9,876 nucleotides of DNA from an uncultured Collinsella sp. (lineage in GTDB: Bacteria > Actinomycetota > Coriobacteriia > Coriobacteriales > Coriobacteriaceae): NCBI GenBank assembly GCA_958403205.1, contig CATXWM010000053.1, positions 1 to 9,876 of the forward strand, given 5' to 3'. Below the pieces are notes generated by a model. The model was not told where the DNA came from, searched no databases, and saw only the letters and a list, made by a program, of their open reading frames with translations. Positions 1 through 6,810 of the stretch are shown one piece after another; position 1 is the stretch's first letter; each line of letters begins with the position of its first letter. Position numbers and translations under genes: made by a program.

Positions 1-19
1 CATTGTACTAGCGCCGCGC

Positions 20-421
20 TCAGCGGTCTAGAGCCCCGCGCGCAGCCGCGGGCGCCTCGGCCGCATCGCACGCGCGGTAGCGCACGCCCGAGCCGCCGCG
101 CGCCTCGATCTCGAGCCAGCCCTCGCCGTTCGACTCCCGTCCGAAGAAGATGAGCTGGAGCTCTCGGACATTGCCCCTGTCATCCGCCGCGTCCACCAAG
201 TAGACGTAGTTCGCCCCCGCCCCGGTGGCGTCGGCGTAGGAGCTCGCGTGGCTGCCGGGCTCGGGCGCGGGCGCCCACATGGCGATCTCAGGGTTGGGCA
301 GCACGCGGTCGGCGATCGAGCGCAGCGCCGACCCCCAGCCGGCGTCGAGCAGAGCATTCCCGCCCAGGACGAGCGCTGCGGAGAGGAGGGCGAGCACGGC
401 GGCGAGCGGCTTCCTACGCAT
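20..421 (-). CDS. Small membrane-anchored/exported protein, YxeA-like (DUF1093)
   Basis: A 133-residue protein, last gene of the minus-strand ABC transporter operon. Residues about 4-24 form one hydrophobic segment after a basic MRRK start, giving a signal peptide or N-terminal anchor; the rest should lie outside the membrane. The C-terminal part (about residues 70-130: YVYLVDAADDRGNVRELQL, then a basic/aromatic strand, then an Ala-rich end) has the pattern of the YxeA family, small proteins of unknown biochemical role. In Bacillus subtilis yxeA ends the yxdLM peptide-resistance transporter operon, so the position here agrees. The ATG overlaps the end of the upstream permease gene by 8 nt and is preceded by GGGAGG 5 nt upstream, so translation is probably coupled. 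The membrane topology is visible directly. The family call is pattern-based, from memory of the family, and is moderate; an unrelated lipoprotein-like accessory is the alternative. Confidence 0.72.
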   Translation of the reverse strand: MRRKPLAAVLALLSAALVLGGNALLDAGWGSALRSIADRVLPNPEIAMWAPAPEPGSHASSYADATGAGANYVYLVDAADDRGNVRELQLIFFGRESNGEGWLEIEARGGSGVRYRACDAAEAPAAARGALDR

Positions 422-1229
422 CTGCCCTCCCGTCCTCGAAGCGGCAGAACCAGGCCAGAAGGACGGCGGCGGCTGCCAGGGCGAGCACGAGGCCAGCGAG
501 CGCAGTCGTGAGGAGAGGGCCCGCCGCGCGTGCGGCGTCGATGAAGGCCTCCACCCCGAGCGACCCCAGGCGCGCGGGCCAGGCGAGCGGCACCCAGCTC
601 AGGGGCGTCGCCAGGGCACCGGTGAGCTCGCCGGTCATGAGGCCGTGCGCAAGTCCGCCCACTGAGAAGAACGCGAGGAGCATCCCCGCCGCGCCGGCGC
701 CGATGGCGGCGTTGCGGCCGAGGCGCAGGGCCACGCCGAGCCCCAGCGCGTAGAGGGGCAGGCTGCCCAGCACGATGCCCGCCCAGGCGGCCGCAAGCGG
801 AGCGGGCCCGAGCGGCAGGCGCCCGGCGACGGCGAGCACGGCCCCGAACACGCCGAGCGCCACGGCCAGCGCGCCCGCGCCGAGCGCCGCAAGGGCGAGC
901 AGCTTCGCCGCGACGGCGCGCCCGCGCGAGGGGACCGCCGTGAGGTTGGCGAGGCGCCCGGCAGCGCGCTCCTCGTCCACGGCGAGCCCGCAGACGATGG
1001 CGGACATGAGCGGCATGAGGGCGCCGAGGAACTGGGCGTAGGCGTCCGCGCCCAGCGCCGGGTCCCATCGGGTTACGGAGAAGTACTCGCCGCAGGCAAG
1101 ACCGGCTGCCAGGCCGCAGACGAGGTGCACCGCCGTGAGCGGGGAGCGCGCCAGGCGCAGGGCCTCGGAGAGCAGGGCCCGCGGGAGAGTCATGCGCGGC
1201 GTCGGGTCGGAGAGTCGTGTCATGGCCAT
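414..1229 (-). CDS. Lantibiotic-immunity ABC transporter permease, MutG/LanG family
   Basis: An integral membrane permease of about 271 residues with six hydrophobic segments, typical in length for LanE/LanG permeases. It starts with a cytoplasmic N-terminus (MAMTRLSDPTPRM), has a first helix near residues 30-50, then an FLGALMPLMSAIVCGLAVDEE loop-helix and a strongly Ala/Leu/Gly-rich C-terminal half, ending FCRFEDGRADA. With the LanE-type permease and the LanF-type ATPase upstream it should form the LanFEG complex, which expels lantibiotic-like peptides from the outer face of the membrane. The ATG at 1229 shares its A with the TGA of the upstream gene (TGATG). A second in-frame ATG at 1223 lies at better distance from GAGAGG and is an equally good start (269 residues). 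The 3' end overlaps the next gene by 8 nt. The Ala/Gly/Arg-rich composition reflects very high GC and is unlike the DNA after 3.0 kb. Confidence 0.85.
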   Translation of the reverse strand: MAMTRLSDPTPRMTLPRALLSEALRLARSPLTAVHLVCGLAAGLACGEYFSVTRWDPALGADAYAQFLGALMPLMSAIVCGLAVDEERAAGRLANLTAVPSRGRAVAAKLLALAALGAGALAVALGVFGAVLAVAGRLPLGPAPLAAAWAGIVLGSLPLYALGLGVALRLGRNAAIGAGAAGMLLAFFSVGGLAHGLMTGELTGALATPLSWVPLAWPARLGSLGVEAFIDAARAAGPLLTTALAGLVLALAAAAVLLAWFCRFEDGRADA

Positions 1230-1995
1230 CACCTCTCCTCGGAGCGCGCGAACCAGGCCGCGCCCGCCGCCGTGAGCGCGGCGAACGCGAGCGCGCAGAC
1301 CGCAAGGCCCGCCAGTGTGAGCATGCCGTCCGCCGTGAGCGCCCCGCCGAGCGCCATGTCCGCCGCGAGTGGCTCGCCGCTCGGCAGCACGGGGATGAAG
1401 CTCGTGGGGATGACCATGCTCGCCGACGGCGGAAAGAGCTGCGGCAGCGGCACCAGCGACCAGGCGAACCCACCCACGAGCTGCGCGGCGAGCGGGCAGA
1501 AGATGCCCGCGAGCATGCCGAGCCGCGCCGTGAGGAAGAGCCCTGCGGGGATCATCCACGCCGCGGTCACCGTGTTGGCGAGCGCGCAGAGGAGCATCGT
1601 GAGCGTGCCCGCGGCCGTGAGGCCCTGCGAGGAGAACGCCGATCCCGCGAGGTAGATGCCGAAGACCACGAGGTTCGAGAGCGCGCAGAGCGCGAGGCAC
1701 CAGAGCGCCTTGGCCCACCAGGCGCGCCCGAGCGGGAAGCCCAGGCCCAGAAGCCCCCGCATCCGCGTGCGCGCGTCCGCCCGCGCGACGCACGCCACCA
1801 CGAGCGAGAGAGCCACGGGCAGGAAGAGCGCGTACCAGTAGTTCCACGCGCTGAAGATCTGCACGCCCCGGTAGGGCATCGCGCCGAGCAGCGGCAGCGG
1901 CAGTGCCATGAGCACGGCCAGGCGAACCGGTGCCGCGTGGCGCGACTTCAGGGCCTCGGCGCGCAGGCCCGCGAGCAGGCCGCCTTTCTCGCCCG

Positions 1996-1999
<4 letters not shown>
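1229..1999 (-). CDS. Lantibiotic-immunity ABC transporter permease, MutE/EpiE (LanE) family
   Basis: A 256-residue polytopic permease. An N-terminal cytoplasmic stretch (GLLAGLRAEALKSRHAAPVRL) leads into the first helix (LAVLMALPLPLLGAMPY), followed by an aromatic external loop (IFSAWNYWYALFLPV) that is characteristic of LanE/MutE permeases, then four more hydrophobic segments and a short charged end (WFARSEER). Length and layout match the family. The ATG at 1999 overlaps the ATPase stop as ATGA and is preceded by GGGGAGGTG about 5 nt upstream, so this start is well supported. It is the second gene of the four-gene operon and presumably forms the heterodimeric membrane channel with the next permease. 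The substrate cannot be read from sequence: a lantibiotic or another cell-wall-active peptide is the family expectation. No lantibiotic precursor or modification gene is in the window. Confidence 0.88.
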
Positions 2000-2724
<725 letters not shown>

Positions 2725-2890
2725 GGGTTCGTCCTTTCTCTTCCGGGCGCGCGGGCCGAGTCGCCGTGCCCGCGCGCCTTACCTTTCGGGTTCACCATCC
2801 ATGGTAGGGCGCGTTTCTAACGAAGCCATAACGGCCGTTGGGCTCTTTTGGCGCCAGCCCTTCTCGACCCGCACGCCACTCATGGTACGT

Positions 2891-2902
2891 TTATCGCGAT
2901 AA
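2891..2902. promoter_or_regulatory. Perfect 12-bp palindrome, candidate TetR operator
   Basis: TTATCGCGATAA is a perfect inverted repeat lying 7 nt before the GGAGG of the tetR-like gene, in the divergent intergenic region upstream of the ABC operon. TetR proteins usually bind palindromes in their own promoter region, so this is a plausible autoregulatory operator. I could not place convincing -10/-35 boxes for the ABC operon between 2725 and 2890. Confidence 0.4.
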
Positions 2903-2919
2903 CAAGGACGGAGGTGCCC

Positions 2920-3021
2920 GTGGCACGCAATAAGTACCCGGAGGAGACGGTCGAGAAGATTCTCGACGTTGCCGAGCGGCTCTTCGTGGAGCGCGGCTAC
3001 GAGCACACCACGATGATCTGA
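2920..3021 (+). pseudogene. TetR/AcrR family regulator, N-terminal fragment only
   Basis: A GTG start at 2920 with a perfect GGAGG (2910-2914) 5 nt upstream opens MARNKYPEETVEKILDVAER, then LFVERGYEHTTM, which is the first helix and turn of a TetR DNA-binding domain (the typical pattern of an ILDVAERLF helix followed by GY..TT). A full TetR regulator has about 190-220 residues. Here the frame hits TGA at 3019-3021 after about 33 codons, and the following DNA is an unrelated HsdS gene, so the gene is cut by a recombination or deletion junction near 3015. High GC ends at the same point. The divergent arrangement with the LanFEG operon says it was that operon's local regulator. A GTG at 2914 is in frame but overlaps the ribosome-binding site. 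Confidence 0.82.
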
Positions 3022-3480
3022 AGAGCAATACGCTAAATCGAAAAAGGAAAACCCTGAAGACGTGATTTTTGCCATAACGAGCGAGAATATCGAAGATGTC
3101 TGCACACCATTGGCGGGAAGGCGAACAGCCGGTTGCAACCGGCGGACACTCTTGCACGTATGCGACTGAAAGCATTATCCCGAGATACCTAGCATATTTA
3201 GCTACTGCTCAGGACTTTCAGATATCCAAACGAAAGGCGGCGAAAGGGGCAAAGGTAATCGAAGTCGCGCCTGTGGACTTAGCGAGAGTCGAGATTCCCG
3301 CCCCATCCATCGCCACCCAGCGGAAGGTCGTCGATATCCTCGACCGCTTCGACTCCCTCACGGCATCGCTGACCGACGGCCTCCCCGCCGAAATCGAGGC
3401 GCGACGTCAGCAATACGAATATTACCGCGACCGCCTACTCGACTTCCCGCGCAAGGCAGGCGACACGAGCAGCATGTTCT
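3017..3480 (+). pseudogene. hsdS: Type I restriction-modification specificity subunit HsdS, C-terminal fragment with frameshift
   Basis: HsdS gives type I restriction complexes their DNA target. What remains is the second target-recognition domain and the C-terminal conserved helix: DVIFAITSENIEDVCTPLA (3062-3115 region), then, after a change of frame, EGEQPVATGGHS, PRYLAYLATAQDF and KVIEVAPVDLARVEIPAPS, then the long helix TQRKVVDILDRFDSLTASL and EIEARRQQYEYYRDRLLDF. The change of frame is near 3113-3117 (+1 or -2 nt). The N-terminal recognition domain and central helix are absent; the fragment starts right at the broken tetR. No hsdM or hsdR is in the window. After DFPRK (about 3455) the reading continues into unrelated sequence up to a stop at 3510-3512, so the true C-terminus also seems to be replaced. 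Confidence 0.82.
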
Positions 3481-3529
3481 GTATCTTGGACATCGGCTCG
3501 ATGTCGACGTAGACGTTGAGCGTGACCAT
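3442..3529 (-). pseudogene. Start of an unidentified minus-strand gene, truncated against HsdS
   Basis: On the minus strand GGAGGG (3537-3542) lies 7 nt before an ATG at 3529 that opens MVTLNVYVDIEPMSKIQNML, followed by LVSPALRG. A TATACA box (3555-3560) sits at a suitable distance upstream as a possible -10. These are the start signals of a real gene, but after about 25 codons the frame runs into the antisense of the HsdS 3' end and stops near 3422. I do not recognise the protein. It is either a very short peptide or, more likely, the beheaded start of a gene joined to hsdS by a deletion. Confidence 0.35.
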
Positions 3530-4441
3530 GGCGTTTCCCTCCATGCCGAGAGGCTGTATAAGCCGCCGTAGCGGGCGACGATTCGTGCCCTCCCAAAAAA
3601 ACATGCGTAAGATCGAGCGGAGGCTGAGCCTGCCGAATCGGAGCAATGGCACCCGAAAGAGCGCTGGAAAACTCACCATTTCGCGAGGCGCTGATGGCGC
3701 TGAGGCAGGTGTTGGGAAGATGATAGGGCGGATTTATCGCGTCGAGTTGGCCGTCTGCAATCTGAATCGTTCGGCGGTTTGTTTTGTTATGGCCGATGCC
3801 GCACGAAACGTACCGAAATATGTGCGCATAGGTACGGCCCATCTCTATACCTTGGCTTTCGGTTGCCAACTGATTTTCGATCAGCCCGAAATAAGGCGAC
3901 GATCGGGATCCTCTAACTCGGATTTCCCGCTCGGTTCCTAAGGTGCTTAGAGCCGGCTCATAAGGGTGAAAACAAAGCCACCCGCGACGATTCTTTCAGT
4001 CATCGCTCTTGTGCATCCCTCATGACCCGCGGAAATGCAAGACGTTAAAGCCACTGGCTACGATTCACTTTGCCAAACGGGTGTCGAAGAGGATAGTCGG
4101 CTGTTTTGGCGTTCATATCGGACGTTTCAGGGCCTCTAAACCAACCCGTTTTTGTCCCCGGGACAAAAATGAAACTGCGGGCTCGTGGTTTCGAAATAGT
4201 TTGCGGTTTTGTCCCAGAATTTGTCCCAAACGCCTACGCGAAGTCACGCGGCGGGATTCGGCGGCAAGACAGTCAAGCCCAACAGCCCAACTGGAGTTGA
4301 CTGGAATGACACCACAGCAAACGGGCGTGAAAGAGTGGGAATAATACCCGAAAGGCCAAAAAGTCTTGAAAATGCTGGACTTTTGCGTTACGGAATTGCC
4401 CCGTGACAACAAAATGACAACATTTTAGATTATTCAAGAAT
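3530..4441. other. About 0.9 kb without a recognisable gene
   Basis: Open frames exist on both strands here (for example 3516-3941 and 4009-4344 on plus, 4113-4412 on minus), but none has a credible start site, a known motif or a protein-like composition. GC content is intermediate. What can be seen is a TATACA box belonging to the minus-strand gene start, a GC-rich inverted repeat near 3946-3964 (CTTAGAGCCGGCTC then TAAG), the palindrome/repeat cluster at 4149-4228, and AT-rich DNA leading into the terminator at 4442. Confidence 0.5.
4149..4228. repeat. Palindrome plus repeated TTTGTCCC words
   Basis: Positions 4149-4158 (TTTTTGTCCC) and 4160-4169 (GGGACAAAAA) form a perfect 10-bp inverted repeat around one base. 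Two more copies of the same half-site follow in direct orientation, at 4207-4216 (TTTTGTCCCA) and 4219-4228 (ATTTGTCCCA), 12 bp apart. This looks like a set of protein-binding sites (operator, recombinase arm sites or short iterons), with no partner gene visible. Confidence 0.5.
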
Positions 4442-4490
4442 AAAGAGCTATCTGATTTCTGTTAGAGAAGTCAGATAGCTCTTTTTGTTT
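4442..4490 (+). terminator. Intrinsic terminator (probably bidirectional)
   Basis: A perfect 14-bp stem, 4442-4455 (AAAGAGCTATCTGA) with 4471-4484, a 15-nt loop and a T-rich tail CTTTTTGTTTT on the plus strand. It also lies just downstream of the minus-strand fragment that stops at 4500, with a weaker T-rich tail in that direction. Confidence 0.8.
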
Positions 4491-4499
4491 TACTCAGAT

Positions 4500-4670
4500 T
4501 TAGTCATTCTTTAGCCGGTCTTTGAACGCCTCCACCAGCGCATCGCTGAGTTGCTGGGACGGCACTTTCACATAGCCGGATGTTTCATCATATTTCGGGT
4601 AGTTATAACGCCACTTGTCATAGTCTTCCCGGTTGATTTCGCCGTTGTGATATTTTTCTGCTTGTTCCAC
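4500..4670 (-). pseudogene. Unidentified C-terminal tail (56 residues), Firmicutes-like
   Basis: From a GTG at 4670 to TAA at 4500-4502 the minus strand reads 56 codons, starting VEQAEKYHNGEINREDYDKW and ending LSDALVEAFKDRLKND. The charged, aromatic composition and a stop followed directly by a strong terminator (4442-4484) suggest the genuine end of a Clostridia/Firmicutes protein. No ribosome-binding site precedes it and it begins just after a junction with the truncated MATE gene, so it is most likely the remaining tail of a longer gene. I do not recognise the family with confidence; my impression is of the tail of a gene carried on an integrative element, but nothing in the sequence proves this. 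Confidence 0.5.
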
Positions 4671-4699
4671 TCACGCAGTGAGCATTTAGCATGGATAAC

Positions 4700-4768
4700 A
4701 TCCATAGGCAATGACATGGATAAAATCAGCGGTAATACCGGTTTCTCTTTCATGAAAGTGTCGTTCAT
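4700..4768 (-). pseudogene. Second MATE family transporter, N-terminal fragment
   Basis: Starting 22 nt after the stop of the intact MATE gene, with AGAGG 7 nt upstream of the ATG at 4768, the minus strand reads MNDTFMKEKPVLPLILSMSL then PM. This is the typical opening of Firmicutes MATE pumps (cytoplasmic KEKP, then the first helix). After PM (about residue 22) the match ends and the frame enters foreign sequence; more than 400 residues are missing. The break lies next to a 9-bp direct repeat CATGGATAA at 4690-4698 and 4715-4723, which may mark the recombination point. Tandem MATE genes are common in Clostridia, so this was probably a two-pump operon. Confidence 0.7.
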
Positions 4769-4790
4769 CATTTTTCCTCTCTGGAACACG

Positions 4791-6131
4791 TTATGAGATA
4801 TTTTTGCGGCGATGCCGTGCCATCATCACAAGAGCAACGAGCAAAGTGGCAGTTTCGGCAACCGGAAATGCAAGCCAGATTCCGTTCAGATGGAACAATC
4901 TGTCCAGACACCATAAGGCGGGAACAAGGAAAAGCAGTTGTCTGCATAATTGAATCGCTATGCTGGAACCTACTTTTTCTGTCGCCTGAAAATAGGTGGA
5001 AATCATAGTAGAGAGACCGCAAAACAGATAGCTTGCCGCCATAATCCGCATAGCGGATATCCCAAAGGAGCGCATGGTTTCCGACGCCGTAAACAATTCC
5101 AAAATCTGTGCTGGAAAAAGGATGACGGCCAATGTCCCCAGTATCATCATACCAGTGACCAAAGCGGTTCCGTATCGGAAAGCGGAATGCAGCCTTTCGC
5201 TGTTGCCTGCGCCGTAGTTAAACCGCATGACAGGCAAACAGCCCTGGATCAAGCCGTTTACCGTCATAACGATCAACTGCTGCACCTTAAAGTATGCGCC
5301 GAAGAAAGCAATCGCCGTATCGGAATACGCCACCAGGAACAGATTGACGAACGTCACTATAAACGAACTGAGGGCGTTCATAATAAAAGATGGCAGGCCA
5401 AAGGCAAAAATACGGCGGATCATCTGCTTTTGCAAATGAAAGCCTTTGATTTTTACCTGCACTTTCTGCTTTTTGCCCAGCAGCAAAGCAAATGCCAAAA
5501 TCATGGATAATGAATAGCCCGCAACAGTAGCCACCGCAGCGCCGCGGATGCCCATATCCGGAAAAACACCAATACCAAAAATCAAGATGGGATCGAATAC
5601 AAAATTAACAATCACTCCCGCAATCTGAAAACACATGGGAGCGACCATGTTCCCGGTGGCCTGTATCATCTTCTGGATAGCGATATGCACCATATTGGGA
5701 ATTTGCATGAAGGAGCACACACTCATATAGGCGATGCTCAGCTGATAAATTTCTTCATTATTGGTGAATGCCCGAAAATAGGGTTTCATAATCAGTAATG
5801 CCAGAAGATTGAGCAAAGCACCAATTCCAAAGGCCAGTAACAATCCATGTGTGACGGTTGTATTTGCATCATCCTGCTTTTTCTGTCCAAGATATCCTGC
5901 TATCAGCACATTCACGCCGACACCGATCCAGATAGACGCTGCATTCATCAATGTTGTAATCGGGAATGCCAGAGAAACAGCGATCAGTGCATTCTCACTC
6001 AACCGTGCCACAAACGCGCTGTCTATCAGGTTATAGGAATATTGCAGGAACATGGAAATCAGCGGCGGTATCGACATTTGCCAGATGAGCTTTCCAACAG
6101 GAGCGACCGCCATTTTATTATTCGTCTGCAT
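4791..6131 (-). CDS. MATE family multidrug/Na+ antiporter efflux pump
   Basis: A 446-residue polytopic protein with about 12 hydrophobic segments, full length for the MATE (NorM/DinF-like) family. It opens MQTNNKMAVAPVGKLIWQMS, followed by IPPLISMFLQYSYNLIDSAFVA, the classic N-terminal MATE repeat (P-GKL-W-lsiP and yN-iDs-fva); the second half repeats the pattern from KQMIRRIFAFGLPSFIMNAL. Such pumps export cationic drugs or metabolites in exchange for Na+ or H+. The open frame continues upstream, but ATG 6131 is chosen because GGAGGG lies 6 nt upstream and the family match begins there. It follows a decayed nitroreductase gene by about 60 nt with a strong hairpin between, and precedes a truncated second MATE. 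Codon use and GC fit Clostridia, unlike aroA or the LanFEG block. It appears intact, the only whole gene of its block. Confidence 0.93.
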   Translation of the reverse strand: MQTNNKMAVAPVGKLIWQMSIPPLISMFLQYSYNLIDSAFVARLSENALIAVSLAFPITTLMNAASIWIGVGVNVLIAGYLGQKKQDDANTTVTHGLLLAFGIGALLNLLALLIMKPYFRAFTNNEEIYQLSIAYMSVCSFMQIPNMVHIAIQKMIQATGNMVAPMCFQIAGVIVNFVFDPILIFGIGVFPDMGIRGAAVATVAGYSLSMILAFALLLGKKQKVQVKIKGFHLQKQMIRRIFAFGLPSFIMNALSSFIVTFVNLFLVAYSDTAIAFFGAYFKVQQLIVMTVNGLIQGCLPVMRFNYGAGNSERLHSAFRYGTALVTGMMILGTLAVILFPAQILELFTASETMRSFGISAMRIMAASYLFCGLSTMISTYFQATEKVGSSIAIQLCRQLLFLVPALWCLDRLFHLNGIWLAFPVAETATLLVALVMMARHRRKNIS

Positions 6132-6154
6132 ACTTTCCCTCCTCTCCACAAAGT

Positions 6155-6180
6155 GTCCGGCGCAAAAAATTGCGCCGGAC
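6155..6180. promoter_or_regulatory. Perfect 11-bp hairpin between nitroreductase remnant and MATE
   Basis: GTCCGGCGCAA (6155-6165) pairs with TTGCGCCGGAC (6170-6180) around an AAAA loop. It lies 24 nt upstream of the MATE start and just before its ribosome-binding site on the minus strand. The T-tract is in the loop rather than after the stem, so it is not a classical terminator. It may affect mRNA processing, stability or translation of the pump, or be a weak terminator. Confidence 0.6.
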
Positions 6181-6190
6181 AGCAGGATCA

Positions 6191-6583
6191 TTAAATCCGA
6201 ACGATATAGTTTTGTTTGCGTACTGCGGGTTGAGTGGCTTCCTGGGCTGGATACCCCAATGCAACCGCCCCGACACCGCGTAAGGTTTCCGGCAGCTTCC
6301 ATCCTCCGCAAAGGTGCTTGCACCGCCATCTGCCAAAACCACGACAGGCGCACCATAGTAGGGGTCTATGCTGCTCCCCATCACTTCTGCGTTTAACTTT
6401 GCGATCTCCTGTCTATATTTGGGTCTGTAATTGCAATAATGGTAGGGGATTGACGTCCGCCGCCGGTAGGCGCGTAAGTCCCCGCTTCCAGTACGGCGTC
6501 CAGAGCCTCAGCGGGTACAGGTTCTGCTTGATAGGTCCTTACGCTGCGGCGCGTTTTGATAAGAGACAAAAATCATTTTCCAT
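6191..6583 (-). pseudogene. Nitroreductase family protein, two frameshifts and an internal deletion
   Basis: FMN-dependent nitroreductases reduce nitro compounds and quinones with NAD(P)H. An ATG at 6583 (GGAGG 11 nt upstream) starts MEND, then a missing T in a T-run (6568-6572) shifts the frame to SLIKTRRSVRTYQAEPVP, then ALDAVLEAGTYAPTGGGRQS, the FMN-binding opening of the family. A second shift near 6417-6423 leads to YRQEIAKLNAEVMGSSIDPY, then YGAP and LADGGASTFAEDGS. At about 6291-6298 the sequence jumps directly to LPETLRGVGAVALGYPAQEA, ending in NYIVRI and TAA at 6191-6193. About 60 central residues that normally carry the LAAHALGLGSCWI-type helix are missing. It is therefore broken three times. 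It sits upstream of the MATE gene, downstream of a strong promoter and attenuator, and was probably the first gene of that operon. Confidence 0.85.
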
Positions 6584-6630
6584 ACAAGTACCATCCTCCG
6601 TTCTGCCAGATTTTCCAGGATGCAGACAAC

Positions 6631-6668
6631 AAAAAAGCCACACGGCTATCACAAGATAGCTGTGTGGC
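6631..6668 (-). terminator. Intrinsic terminator in the leader of the nitroreductase-MATE unit (attenuator candidate)
   Basis: On the minus strand a 14-bp stem (6655-6668 with 6637-6650, one G-T wobble) and a 4-nt loop are followed at once by six T (6631-6636). It lies about 45 nt downstream of the expected start of transcription from the promoter at 6717-6745 and about 50 nt before the nitroreductase ATG, so it would stop transcripts before any gene. This is the geometry of transcription attenuation. Confidence 0.8.
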
Positions 6669-6716
6669 AAAAAGATGACCGAATCCGGAAAAGTCCACTC
6701 AAATTTTACGCGCGTT

Positions 6717-6745
6717 ATTATAGCATTCTTTCAGGAGACTGTCGA
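6717..6745 (-). promoter_or_regulatory. Near-consensus sigma-70/SigA promoter
   Basis: Minus strand: -35 TCGACA (6740-6745, five of six to consensus), exactly 17 bp, -10 TATAAT (6717-6722, six of six) with an upstream TG (TGC before TATAAT, extended -10). Transcription would start near 6710 and read through the leader hairpin into the nitroreductase and MATE genes. It is the best promoter in the window. Confidence 0.8.
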
Positions 6746-6810
6746 GCATCAATCATTACGGAATTGTGGCGGCTATCTGTTGTTTTTTGTGTTACTTTAT
6801 GGCATATAAT

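Noticed and set aside
28..1473. 481-codon minus-strand open frame, and a 291-codon plus-strand frame at 1217-2092
   Set aside because: Arg/Pro/Gly-rich shadow frames typical of very high GC DNA; the real genes in this region show clear transporter motifs, overlaps and ribosome-binding sites.
3516..3941. 141-codon plus-strand open frame
   Set aside because: Basic, low-complexity-like composition, no motif and no good ribosome-binding site; the minus strand carries better start signals in its beginning.
4009..4412. Open frames on both strands (111 and 99 codons)
   Set aside because: Cys/Arg/Ser-rich translations without homology cues or start sites; region treated as non-coding.
6132..6356. 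Extension of the MATE reading frame to 521 residues
   Set aside because: The extension is antisense-free but overlaps the nitroreductase remnant and hairpin; GGAGGG and the family match support ATG 6131.
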